64,000 nucleotides of DNA, taken from the NCBI GenBank assembly GCA_961205875.1, contig OY540810.1:2542001-2606000 (forward strand), written 5' to 3'. A model generated the notes under the pieces. The model was not told where the DNA came from. It made no database searches and saw only the letters and a program-made list of their open reading frames with translations. A program made the translations under genes and the position numbers. Positions 1-10,880 of the stretch are shown here, one piece after another (within the stretch, counting starts at the first letter, position 1; each line of letters begins with the position of its first letter). The DNA comes from Sialis fuliginosa. Taxonomy: Eukaryota; Arthropoda; Insecta; Megaloptera; Sialidae.

Positions 1-781
1 TTACGCTATCACACAAAAGAGCTGAGCAGTGAATAAACTAGCTGTATGGACATTTTGTAGGGTTCAATTAGTTCTACATTATTTTATACATAATGCGGGC
101 AACGCCGCGCGTTAGGCGGCTATTACACTATCAAAGAAATATGATAAAATTTCTTTGATCAAAGAAATATGACAGTGTAATAAGTCAACTTTTATAATAT
201 TTACCTTCATAATATTTATATGATCATAGTTAATGACAGTCTCTTATATTTGATCAACGTTTTTTGACGTCAAAAACAAAATGGCGACTACCAAGTTATC
301 ACTGACAGTTACAGTTATATAATTATTAATATTTGAATATCAACAAAATCCAGTATTATATGATAATCTTATTAATTATAAAAACTACAATACACGGTTG
401 TAAATTCAAACCTCGATCGCGTCAATTGACGAACATCCACGCACTGATATTCAAAAGGCACCAAAAAATAAGAAAATATCCCTAGATAATACTAAGAAAA
501 TATTATCAAATATTTTATGTAGTGTAATAAAACAAAATCTCGTATTTTATCAAAGAAATATGATCAAATCTTTGTCAAAGATCTTTGACATATTTATTTG
601 ATAGTGTAATAGCCGCCCTAAGTATATTTTCAATTTGCATTATCTCACTTTCAGTTTTCAGATTTAAGAAAAGTGACAAAAGAAAAGAAAATAAATTTAA
701 AACATAAATTAAACAATTTCGTGAAAAGAATTTTAATAAAATCTCAAAACTGACATGGTTTTTTTTTTTAATTTGTTCCAG
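1..781 (+). other. vg: vestigial intron, 3' end only
   Basis: This is the tail of an intron whose 5' end lies outside the window. It ends in a T-rich tract and an AG at 780-781 that precedes the first coding exon seen here. A PIF/Harbinger-like MITE fills 115-617. The rest (1-114 and 618-770) is AT-rich with nothing I recognise. The call as intron is inferred from the open codon phase of the following exon, which lacks one 5' base. Confidence 0.75.
115..617. mobile_element. PIF/Harbinger-like MITE, copy 1
   Basis: The element begins GGCGGCTATTACACTATCAA and ends in the inverse (GTGTAATAGCCGCC), with sub-terminal repeats of CAAAGAAATATGA. It is flanked by TTA on the left and CTA on the right, close to the 3-bp TWA duplications of PIF/Harbinger elements. 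It has no coding capacity. Near-identical copies lie at 13942-14695 (double), 14845-15205, 25462-25967 and 32450-32942. The superfamily is inferred from the 3-bp duplications only. Confidence 0.8.
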
Positions 782-988
782 GAAGTAGCGGACTCGGTCA
801 TTCGTCGACATCGGTGACTGCGGGTCATGGTGCCGGGGGTGGCGGGTCTGTCGGGTCGCCGGCAGGTCTTGGCGGTAGTGGAACAGGAGCTGTTGGATCT
901 CCTGCATCTAGTCCCGTCAGAGCGGGAGTTATGTTACCGCATAAAGTCGAGGAGGACGTATCGTTACATGGGAGGAGCAGTACAGAAG
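782..988 (+). CDS. vg: vestigial coding exon, Gly/Ser-rich segment before the Tondu domain
   Basis: This is the first coding exon of vestigial visible here. The acceptor is a T-rich tract ending at AG 780-781. The frame needs one base from the missing upstream exon, then reads SSGLGHSSTS and on through glycine/serine-rich, low-complexity sequence to MLPHKVEEDVSLHGRSSTE (69 residues). Such sequence is typical of the disordered region N-terminal to the Tondu domain. The exon ends in phase 1 at 988 before GTGAGG. A second donor nine bases on (after 997, GTAAGT, the better consensus) would keep the frame and add three residues. The assignment rests on phase matching and proximity to the unmistakable Tondu exon; alone this exon would not be diagnostic. 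Confidence 0.8.
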
Positions 989-1135
989 GTGAGGGACGTA
1001 AGTCGAAATGTTTTGATAATAATCTATACACATATTCATGGGCGCCGGCAGAATTTCTTTCAGGGGGGTGCATCTAGATATATAAAATTAAATTACATAT
1101 AAAATAATTAAAAAAATAATAATTTTGAAAGAATA

Positions 1136-2030
1136 GGGGAGACCGGGGGAATCGCGCCACCTTAAGGAAAAACGATTTTTTCCTATATTTTAAAGTAACA
1201 TAACACTTTAAATAAGCAGACTATTTAGTTATACAGTTTCTCACGCATTGTACAAATACTTTAACAAAGCTTAGTTAAGCGAAGTTTTAACGTTATTTAA
1301 AAATAAGTTTAAAAAGGCCACGGTGACGCGATTACTCTGGTACCGGGGTAATTCCGCCAAACCCTGATTTGTTTAGCTGCCGCAATTAGGATTGAAGATA
1401 ACTTGTTCAATGCTACATTAAAACTGCCATCAGTTGTTTTTGAAGACGTACTCGAAGTTCCGGGAACTTCTGGTAGGCCATCTGGACTATAAATGACTAT
1501 TTCTTCAGTTTTATCAGTTTGGGGTAGGTTTCTGCTATCGGTTTTTGGGCCTAGGTCTACGTTATTTTGCCCAAGATAGAAGACCTCTTCAACTTCTTGA
1601 TCGTCAATAACTAGAGGTTCTAAGTTTTAATCTGAGAGGATTTACATTATTGCCCCAGCTATAATGGCGCCATTACCCCGGTATGACAATATGGCGAATG
1701 ATCTTAATTCAGAACTATTGAAGACGCTTACACATAAAAAATATAACACATAAATGTAACTGAATATTAGTTGAATGCGTACGCATACTAATTACGGCTA
1801 TAAATTAACAAAAAAAGACACTTAACTCGATTTATATATAAGTCACAAATTATAACGAAACAGTAAAAAACAATATTTTCTGCGATAATAACTACACTTC
1901 TCTAATTAGAACCTTGATAATACCGAAGCAGTTTCTTCTGTTGGTCACTAAAGTACAGCATTTATCGCGACCTCTCCACCGACTATCGTTTGCTGTTTAT
2001 ATAGGGTGGCGGCATGCCCCCGGTCTCCCC
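1136..2030. mobile_element. TA-flanked inverted-repeat transposon remnant
   Basis: The ends are GGGGAGACCGGGGG and its inverse CCCCCGGTCTCCCC, with TA on both sides (1134-1135 and 2031-2032). This suits the Tc1/mariner/pogo group, which duplicates TA. Short motifs like the ends (GGTACCGGGG, ATTACCCCGG) recur inside. A degraded minus-strand reading frame remains at 1309-1626. Confidence 0.75.
1309..1626 (-). pseudogene. possible C-terminal remnant of a transposase
   Basis: The minus strand has an uninterrupted 105-codon frame with no start codon, bounded by stops. It is acidic and Ser/Thr-rich (IDDQEVEEVFYLG, YSPDGLPEVPGTSSTSS) and then becomes a short hydrophobic helix-like stretch (NVALNKLSSILIAAAK). 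It lies wholly inside an inverted-repeat element, so it is probably the tail of that element's transposase. I recognise no catalytic motif. It could be chance openness, but the composition is unlike the AT-rich surroundings. Confidence 0.4.
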
Positions 2031-2264
2031 TAAACTAGCATTGCATTTAGCATGACTAAAAAAAAGGTTTTCAATTTTTATTTTTCTTTATCTAACTTTA
2101 TTTAAATTTATAAAATTACAGAATGAACTTGACGCGACCAAAAAAAAAGAAGTCCTCACTCTATTATATTCTGACTTGAATGTTAAAATAAAACTTGTAT
2201 TTCTTAATTTTTTTAGTTTTTTCTTTTTTGCCAGGGGGGTGCAAATGCACCTCCTTGCACCCAC

Positions 2265-2865
2265 TTAAGGATGTATGGCAGGTATCTAATTTCAACGAGA
2301 AATAGTTGAAATTTTGAGAAGTTACACCTTTATAAAATTTTTAAGTACCCACACAAAATTTCAAAAGGTTTTACAACATAGTTTGAAAGTTATTATTTTT
2401 ATAAATTAACATGGGCTCTTATAGCAGAATGGTGTATTTACGGTTAAAGTCCAATAAAACACATGGTTCAAGCATCGAGAAAAATCTGAAATTTTCACAA
2501 CACGTCACTTACATATATATTTAGCAACGAGTTTCATAAAAAAAATTATACACATACAGAACTAAATTGTGAGACAAAAAATAATTATTAGTGAAAAATA
2601 TTAAAAAAAAAAAAATGGTGTACTGAAATTTTTTTCGTATTATCAACACAAATATGAATTTTTTGGCTAAAATTCTAAAATAACAGTCAATAATGGAAAA
2701 TAAGGTTTTAAACAAAAGTATTTTTTATAGTTTATGTAGTGTATAAACCAATTTGACTTTCTTATAAGCATTTAAAGTGAATAATTCATAATTTGATTCT
2801 GATCGTTCATTGCATCTAGATTTACATTATTTTTGAGTCAGACTGTACGTGCCATACATCCTTAA
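2265..2865. mobile_element. 601-bp inverted-repeat element bounded by TTAA
   Basis: The perfect 16-bp ends are TTAAGGATGTATGGCA and TGCCATACATCCTTAA. If TTAA is the target duplication, the element would be piggyBac-like with GGATG ends; if TTAA belongs to the terminal repeat, the class is unknown. Only spurious short frames are inside. Confidence 0.7.
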
Positions 2866-2989
2866 TTAATACAACATTAACTTTTCATAGAAATTAGAAT
2901 TTGGCCCCAGAGACCCGAAAAAAACTTTTTACTATGGCAGTTAACTTTTTTTATTGTACATAGACATTAAAATAAAAGTAAAGCGTTAA

Positions 2990-3324
2990 TGTCCGGTATC
3001 ATAATGGACCTAACAAATTTGTTAGCTAGCAAGCACTTTCAACTGAGATATCAAACTTATATGACAGTTCTTTTGGAGTTTGTTGATGACTTTGACAAGT
3101 TTCGCGCACGCGTTGTAGTAAGTAAATACAAACGGTATTAAAACAGTGGTGATGTTATGAAAATTATTTTGTACGGTCAAAGATGCCAACTGTGTTACAA
3201 TTAGTTGAAGTGTCACTGCTCTAAATTCCATAACTAATCCATAGATACTAGTACAGTATTAATACCCCATTTGAATGTAATTGCTAGCTAACAAATTTTG
3301 TTAAGTCCTTTATAATACCGGACA
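2990..3324 (-). mobile_element. TGTCCGGTAT-ended element with a degraded short frame
   Basis: The ends are TGTCCGGTATCATAA and TTATAATACCGGACA. A copy in the opposite orientation lies at 60986-61283. Both can be read as a short protein ending NKLQKNCH-SLIS-LKVLAS; here it is minus strand and broken by stops near its start. See 60986 and the finding on this family. Confidence 0.65.
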
Positions 3325-3366
3325 TAAGTCTTAATAATATGTATTTTGTTTGTTTGTTTGTTACAG

Positions 3367-3576
3367 CCGTGAGCGGTGGAATGGGAGGCGGTGAACTGGA
3401 CTCTGATTCTGACTCGTGTAGCGGCAGTGCCGGTGTAGGGGGTGGTTCTGGGGCGGCGCGAGCGCAGTACGTCTCCGCTAACTGCGTCGTGTTCACTCAT
3501 TATGCGGGCGACGCGGCTTCTGTTGTCGATGAACATTTCAGCAGAGCGCTCGACAAGACGTCACCAAGCGCTAAAG
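3367..3576 (+). CDS. vg: vestigial exon with the Tondu (TEAD-binding) domain
   Basis: This exon identifies the gene. It encodes about 70 residues: a glycine-rich stretch, an acidic serine patch (ELDSDSDSCSGS), then the Tondu domain at 3465-3551 (QYVSANCVVFTHY, then AGDAASVVDEHFSRAL). In this family the first half forms a beta strand and the VVDEHF half a helix carrying the V-x-x-H-F contact. Together they bind the TEA-domain protein Scalloped, so that Vestigial supplies activation in the nucleus and drives wing fate. Both halves are intact. The exon starts after TTACAG, completing a codon with one base from the previous exon, and ends in phase 1 at 3576 before GTTGGT, a weaker donor. Confidence 0.97.
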
Positions 3577-5218
3577 GTTGGTTATAATTTAAATATTTGC
3601 ACACTAGCTTCGCTCGCGTGGACTACGGAATTATTGTTTAGGACTTAAAAATTATATAGTTGACCGTTTATCAAAACAAAATCCATTTTTAAGTACACTT
3701 AATCCTAAATAAAATTACATAAAACCGAGAAAAGCACACGCGTGTGTGTCACAAAAACAAAAACATAAACACAAAGACAAAACACTGCGGAGAAACTGTA
3801 ACAATAACATAGACTAAAGTGATGTTCATATGATTTTTCAATTGTTTTGCACCATAAACTCACGGGGTTTCTGACGTACAGAAATAAACCTAAGGCCTAT
3901 TTCACACCGGTTGTATTTACCGTAAATTTATATTTTAACTAGCTGGGCCCGCGCGGTTTCGCTCGCGTGTACTACGGAATTATTGTTTAGGATTTAAAAA
4001 AAAACATAGTTGAATTCAGTACAAACACGATTAGTTATTGTTGTAATAAAAACCAAACAACACTTAAATTACCTACCTAACAAATACGAATCAGAACAAA
4101 ACGTAAAAATATTTTTGTTCTGTTTAAATTTAAAAGTTAATTGTTGAAAACAAAATAAACAATCAAAAGAATACCGGCCTGTAATCATTCCCTCTGCCCT
4201 GCGTCTACTTGGCACGCTCCCTCCTTGCCTCACGCCGCGACACGGGTCGCATTCGCACGAATAATATGTTCCCGTATGTATATTTCAATATATTTTCTAA
4301 AATATACGACCAGATTGGATGCTGTAAAGGGTAAATTATATCTACATTAAGTACTTATGACGATGAAATAATTTATTTCGATAAGGATTAATGTTTTGCA
4401 GGTCATAAGTCTACGTAAACAAAACTCAAATATTTTTAATTTTCTTTGTAACATAAAAGCAGTCATTGTGGCTTAAATATAAAAGTTAGACATATGGTGT
4501 CGCTGACTTTATTGTAGATATTTTGATTCTACACAATTCTTTACTACATTATTTTGTTCAATATTGAACGGTTTAGGCAGCTTATTGCAAAATAACGCGC
4601 CGACATTTTTTCAACGAGATATTCACGCATAAGTAAAAAAGTAATTTTTCCCCATGTTAATCAAATGGGAAAAAGACTCGGTTTGCGCCGTCCTCAGGTT
4701 TGATCTATGAGTCTGAAATTTTGGGACGATTAACTTTTGATCCAAAGCTAAAACATAGGCCTGTGGAACCGAAAAAAAAAACACCGTAATACAAAGGTAC
4801 ATATATATCTATAATACTTGATGTGTAAAAAATTACAAAAAAATACATACAACTAAGAAATATACCAGTAGATAATTTGTGCGAAACACAGCATCCTGAT
4901 CTTAGTTAAAGATAAAAGAGCGGAACGATTTGAGAACATAAATTTGATTCTGTAGCGACATGTGTGTTTGAATTCGATTAATAGTTAAATAATTATCGAC
5001 CTTTCGCGATAAACGTCGCTGCCGAAACAGTTTAAACGCTCTACATGAAAGATTGGATCACTGATAATTAATTAAAACCGGCCCAAGTCGAATTCTTGAG
5101 GTAATATTTACAAATTTCTTTCCAATTATAGACCGTATGTGTTTAAAATACATACATAATTTTTCGTTTAATTTTATTAATTCGATCTGCCCACGTAAAT
5201 TGTGCATATTCATGATGA

Positions 5219-6330
5219 AAGGTAGTGGCACCAGTCTTGGCAAGTACCCCAGTAATGGCAAATTTTTACTTCCATGTTCTGAAAGAAATGGAAGTATTGT
5301 AATACCGTCGAAAAATCGTGTCTGAGATAAAAGCAAATTCTGATTGTACTACCTTTAAAACGTAAAGAAAAGTTGATTGTCTGTGTGTCTGGATGTAGAA
5401 TTTTCTTTCTTTCACGATAACTACTGTAAAAATGCACCGATCTGAATTATTTGTGGGGAAAATGTTTGTCTCAGTGAGTACTCCAGACCTATTGATTTTG
5501 GTGCTAATCGGATTAGGGGTTTTGGAAATATTCGAAATTTTGTAACTATTTTCGTCTAAAAAGTGAACGTTCCGAGTATTATCTCACTAATTTTGATAAG
5601 ACTTGGTACATTTGTAGTTCAATTGAACCTTAGGGACATTTACTATTTGAACGTGCCTAAATAGCTATTGAAGGGGTAAAAACCACCCTCAAAATTTGAA
5701 TTTTTAATACAAATTAATGTCATTAGTTTATGTTGCCTTGGAAACAAATGCAACTAAATTCAAATTGTCAAATTAGTTATTCTACGAATGTGTATTATGT
5801 TTTTGACATTAGGACATTATTTATACAAAGATGAGTTTTATTTCTGACAAATCCCATTAAAATTTCTCATATATTAAAAATTATTTAAAAAGATATTAAA
5901 AGAATACTAATACTATATTAAAAGATACTAAATTAGAAATATGTGTTGATATTTGATTACTACCATTTTGGAATATTAATCTATATACATTTAACTGTCT
6001 TACAGCGTAATTTGATGACAATCGACCAATAGGTGTCAAAATGGTGGACATTTAAACTAATTAATTATTATATTATCATAGTAACTGCTTTACATTGTTT
6101 CAAATTTGACGATTCTTTCTTTTATATCTTTTGTGTCGTAGTACTTATCATTTTGTAATCATTAGCAAGTGTGCTCATTACTGGTTTTACCTTTACCATT
6201 ACATGAACAAAATAAAAGGCTATAATTAAAAAAACAAACTATATTTGCGGACTTTGGTAATTAAATTGATTAAATAAAGAGTTACTTGTTTTATTAGTAA
6301 CATGAGTTCGCGAAAATTACAAAAAACAAA
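5219..6330. mobile_element. GGCACCAGT-family element with a second repeat inserted
   Basis: The left end (GGTAGTGGCACCAGTCTTGGC at 5220) and the body (about 5900-6330, including GATGACAATCGACCAATAGG) belong to a family with ten or more copies in this window. The middle (about 5264-5900) matches one arm of the foldback family at 12213-13448, so it is probably a later insertion. No coding capacity. Confidence 0.6.
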
Positions 6331-6775
6331 CCAATTAATCCAAAAGAACCGAAAACGTGCTGCTTTTGGCCCACGAATAGACGGAAGAGGGCATTAGCGT
6401 CTGTCTTGAGTTAAATAGAATAAATATTTTTAAACTAACAAAAGAACATTATATTTTATACCAATTATCTAATTAATTTTACACTAATTAGATAAACCGT
6501 CGGAAATTTCGGTAGCGTAGAGTTACAAAAGAAAAGAAAGAATATTTACAAGTATGTATAAAAAATAAACAAATGAATGTGAGGTATGTGGTTTTTTGAC
6601 AAAACGTCGGTCCGCGACGATCACAAATCAATCGTAGTGTTTTACCGTGGGAACATCTATGCGATTTTCTTGAAATTTCAACGGATTATTTCTATTTGTA
6701 TAATACAGTGTTTTGCAATTAATTTTGATAGCGAAATTCGATCTATTATATATATATTTTTTTTAATAAATAAAT

Positions 6776-7315
6776 AAGGTACTGGCACCAGTTATGGACG
6801 CTATTGTTTTTGTGATTGACGGGCTTCTTTTTTGTAATTGAACTCATGTTACTAATAAAACAAGTAACTCTTTATTTAATCAATTTAATTACCAAAGTCT
6901 GCAAATATAGTTTTTTTTTTAATTATAGCGTTTTATTTTGTTTATGTTTTTTCTCTCCAGTAATGGATAAAGTAAAACCAGTAATGAGCACGCAGTGATG
7001 GACACTTGCTAATGATTACAAAATGATAAATACTATAGGACACAAAAGAAAATTGAAACAATGTAAAGCAGTTGCTATGATAATATAATAATTAATAAAA
7101 AAAATTATACTAATAATGATGAGTTCAAATGTCCACCATTTTGACACCTATTGGCCGATTGTCATCAAATCACGCTATAAGACAGTTAAATGTATATAGA
7201 TTAATATTCAGAAATGGTAGTAATCAAATATCAACGCATATTTCTAATTTAGTACATTTAATTAAAAATTTGCCATTACTGGGGTCCTTGCCAAGACTGG
7301 TGCCACTACCTTAGT
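6776..7315. mobile_element. complete GGCACCAGT-family MITE
   Basis: A 540-bp element with ends AAGGTACTGGCACCAGT and ACTGGTGCCACTACCTTA (imperfect inverted repeat). It is the clearest full copy. Others, complete or partial, are near 5219, 16530, 19204, 30857, 48365, 55910, 58453, 61805 and 63436. Short open frames inside are in frame by chance. Confidence 0.7.
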
Positions 7316-7787
7316 ACGTCCATTTATAGTTGATATTTGAAAGTTGAGAATATTGGTCATGTGCTCATATCTTTGATGTTTTTTTTACGTACAACGCATA
7401 CCTTTTTTTAGTGTGAGAAAATCAGTAAAATTTACATCTCACACAAATATATACATTTATATACATAGTTATTCGACAAGACTTAGAGATGGATAGAGGT
7501 GATACAATCACCACTGAATTCGGCTATCTGTTTATACTCATCACTAACCCGAGAGAGAGAGAAGAACACAGGTACAATGGCAGGCCAATATAATATTATA
7601 TGGGGGTAGAATTTGTTTATAAATCTTTTGAAATCGGTATTTTAGTCAGGATGTGAATTGGAATGACCTAGATACGTTTTAAACAAGCTTGGGGTGGGGT
7701 GAGACCCTTTAGGTCCACACAATCAACTTCCCAACACGGTATGATTATAAATACTTGAATACTGATTCCATATAGTTTATGTGAATA

Positions 7788-10700
7788 TTGCTTCCTTGCA
7801 ATATCGAAGATACGAGAAGCTATGTGATCGTTTCAGATTGAGACAAAAAAAAAGTTCTCCAATTTCAAAATTTTAAATTTATTTATCCGTTTCACGTCAA
7901 GACAAACACTTTTCGTTCCGTGTCTGTCTGTTTATCCATGTGTCCGTCCGTCCGTCCGTCCGTCTGTCTAACTATCTAATGCCCGAAGACCTTCGAGTGC
8001 GCCTTCGGCTATTATTAAGAAATTTAAATTGAAAATTTAACAAATAAGTTGAATAGTTAATATGTCAGCTTGGCGCGATCGAGGAGACCCCAGTTTTTTT
8101 TTAAAATATAGCTTACACCATTATCTTTAAGACTGTCTAATGCCCGAAGACCTTCGAGTGCGCCTTCGGCTATTATTAAGAAATTTAAATTGAAAATTTA
8201 ACAAATAAGTTGAATAGTTAATATGTCAGCTTGGCGCGATCGAAGAGACTCCAGTTTTTTTTAAATATAGCTTACACCATTATCTTTAAGACTGTCTAAT
8301 GCCCGAAGACCTTCGAGTGCGCCTTTGGCTATTATTAGGAAATTTAACATGAAAATTTAACAAATAAGTTGAAAAGTTAATATGTCAGCTTGGCGCGATC
8401 GAGGAGACCCCAGTTTTTTTTAAAATATAGCTTACACCATTATCTTTAAGACTATCTAATGCCTGAAGACCTTCGAGTGCGCCTTTGGCTATTATTAAGA
8501 AATTTAAATTGAAAATTTAACAAATAAGTTGAATAGTTAATATGTCAGCTTGGTGCGATCGAGGAGACCCCAGTTTTTTTTAAATATAGCTTACACCATT
8601 ATCTTTAAGACTGTCTAATGCCCGAAGACCTTTGAGTGCGCCTTTGGCTATTATTAAGAAATTTAACATGAAAATTTAACAAATAAGTTGAATAGTTAAT
8701 ATGTCAGCTTGGCGCGATCGAAGAGACTCCAGTTTTTTTTTTAAATATAGCTTACACCATTATCTTTAAGACTGTCTAATGCCCGAAGACCTTCGAGTGC
8801 GCCTTTGGCTATTATTAGGAAATTTAAATTGAAAATTTAACAAATAAGTTGAATAGTTAATATGTCAGCTTGGCGCGATCGAAGAGACTCCAGTTTTTTT
8901 TAAATATAGCTTACACCATTATCTTTAAGACTGTCTAATGCCCGAAGACCTTTGAGTGCGCCTTTGGCTATTATTAAGAAATTTAAATTGAAAATTTAAC
9001 AAATAAGTTGAATAGTTAATATGTCAGCTTGGTGCGATCGAGGAGACCCCAGTTTTTTTTAAATATAGCATACACCATTATCTTTAAGACTGTCTAATGC
9101 CCGAAGACCTTCGAGTGCGCCTTTGGCTATTATTAGGAAATTTAAATTGAAAATTTAACAAATAAGTTGAATAGTTAATATGTCAGCTTGGCGCGATCGA
9201 AGAGACTCCAGTTTTTTTTTTAAATATAGCTTACACCATTATCTTTAAGACTGTCTAATGCCCGAAGACCTTCGAGTGCGCCTTTGGCTATTATTAGGAA
9301 ATTTAAATTGAAAATTTAACAAATAAGTTGAATAGTTAATATGTCAGCTTGGCGCGATCGAAGAGACTCCAGTTTTTTTTAAATATAGCTTACTCCATTA
9401 TCTTTAAGACTGTCTAATGCCCGAAGACCTTTGAGTGCGCCTTTGGCTATTATTAAGAAATTTAAATTGAAAATTTAACAAATAAGTTGAATAGTTAATA
9501 TGTCAGCTTGGTGCGATCGAGGAGACCCCAGTTTTTTTTAAATATAGCTTACACCATTATCTTTAAGACTGTCTAATGCCCGAAGACCTTTGAGTGCGCC
9601 TTTGGCTATTATTAAGAAATTTAAATTGAAAATTTAACAAATAAGTTGAATAGTTAATATGTCAGCTTGGCGCGATCGAAGAGACTCCAGTTTTTTTTAA
9701 ATATAGCTTACTCCATTATCTTTAAGACTGTCTAATGCCCGAAGACCTTTGAGTGCGCCTTTGGCTATTATTAAGAAATTTAAATTGAAAATTTAACAAA
9801 TAAGTTGAATAGTTAATATGTCAGCTTGGTGCGATCGAGGAGACCCCAGTTTTTTTTAAATATAGCTTACACCATTATCTTTAAGACTGTCTAATGCCCG
9901 AAGACCTTCGAGTGCGCCTTTGGCTATTATTAGGAAATTTAAATTGAAAATTTAACAAATAAGTTGAATAGTTAATATGTCAGCTTGGCGCGATCGAAGA
10001 GACTCCAGTTTTTTTTTTAAATATAGCTTACACCATTATCTTTAAGACTGTCTAATGCCCGAAGACCTTCGAGTGCGCCTTTGGCTATTATTAGGAAATT
10101 TAAATTGAAAATTTAACAAATAAGTTGAATAGTTAATATGTCAGCTTGGCGCGATCGAAGAGACTCCAGTTTTTTTTTTAAATATAGCTTACACCATTAT
10201 CTTTAAGACTGTCTAATGCCCGAAGACCTTCGAGTGCGCCTTTGGCTATTATTAGGAAATTTAAATTGAAAATTTAACAAATAAGTTGAATAGTTAATAT
10301 GTCAGCTTGGCGCGATCGAAGAGACTCCAGTTTTTTTTTTAAATATAGCTTACATCATTATCTTTAAGACTATCTAATGTCCGAAGACCTTCGAGTGCGC
10401 CTTCGGCTATTATTAAGAAATTTAAATTGAAAATTTAACAAATAAGTTGAATAGTTAATATGTCAGCTTGGCGCGATCGAGCAGACTCCAGTTTTTTTTT
10501 TAAATATAGCTCCTATCCTAGTCCCATTTCAAAATCGTGTGTAAGGGAGAGGGGTGACATCCCAAAATATTTATTTTTTCAAGATATCTCAAGAACGACA
10601 CATGTTACGTGAAAATTTTATAGAATATTTTTTGTAGAGCATTTTTCCTATAATATGGGTCTACAACGTTTGTTGTAAAATATTCCCTTACAAAGATTTA

Positions 10701-10880
10701 TCTTAATTTATTTTGTAAATTCGTGTTTTGTTTTTCTAAATTGATATTGTTTGGATATATTAAATGTCATTTTGACATTTGCATAAATTTAGATTTAGAT
10801 TGAAATTTCCAAAAAATTAAAAATTATGAAAAAATAATTAGTACGAGGAAGCACTGTGCATTTACTTGGCAGATGTTTTT
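7788..10880. mobile_element. dispersed repeat split by a satellite array
   Basis: The left part (about 7788-7965) has GCTTCCTTGCAATATCGAAG and a TCCG/TCTG microsatellite. The right part (about 10514-10880) has CCCATTTCAAAATCGTG through ACGAGGAAGCACTGTGC. Together these are the two halves of the repeat seen inverted and unsplit at about 50690-51512. The tandem array lies where the unsplit copy has roughly 100 bp (CTGAATCCTTGTCAC ... GAGGACGGT). Confidence 0.65.
7968..10513. repeat. satellite array, 16 units of about 160 bp
   Basis: Marker GCCCGAAGACC (or a one-base variant) recurs at 7981, 8142, 8301, 8461, 8620, 8781, 8940, 9099, 9260, 9419, 9578, 9737, 9896, 10057, 10218 and 10379, a spacing of 159-162 bp. 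Length differences come mostly from the T-run. Variants alternate (GAGGAGACCCC versus GAAGAGACTCC, TTAAATTG versus TTAACATG) in a way that suggests blocks of units were copied. The unit is homologous, reversed, to about 24540-24740 and 26500-26700. Confidence 0.95.

Larger units (their letters stand above)
989..3366 (+). other. vg: vestigial intron (2.4 kb), packed with small transposons
   Basis: The intron joins phase 1 to phase 1. It runs from the GTGAGG donor (or GTAAGT at 998) to TTACAG at 3361-3366. It holds a TA-flanked element (1136-2030), a TTAA-bounded element (2265-2865) and a GTCCGGTAT-ended element (2990-3324). These and their flanks (CAGGGGGGTGCA motifs at about 1055 and 2233) may form one nested stack. 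No exon-like reading frame was seen inside. Confidence 0.8.

Noticed and set aside
825..1073. Other frames over the vg exons (for example 825-1073 minus, 3284-3536 minus, 21647-21907, 25022-25407)
   Set aside because: They are shadows of GC-rich, low-complexity vg exons; only the phase-linked frame gives the Tondu domain and joins across introns.
7968..10513. CRISPR-like array
   Set aside because: Whole ~160-bp units repeat without distinct repeat and spacer parts, in an insect genome.
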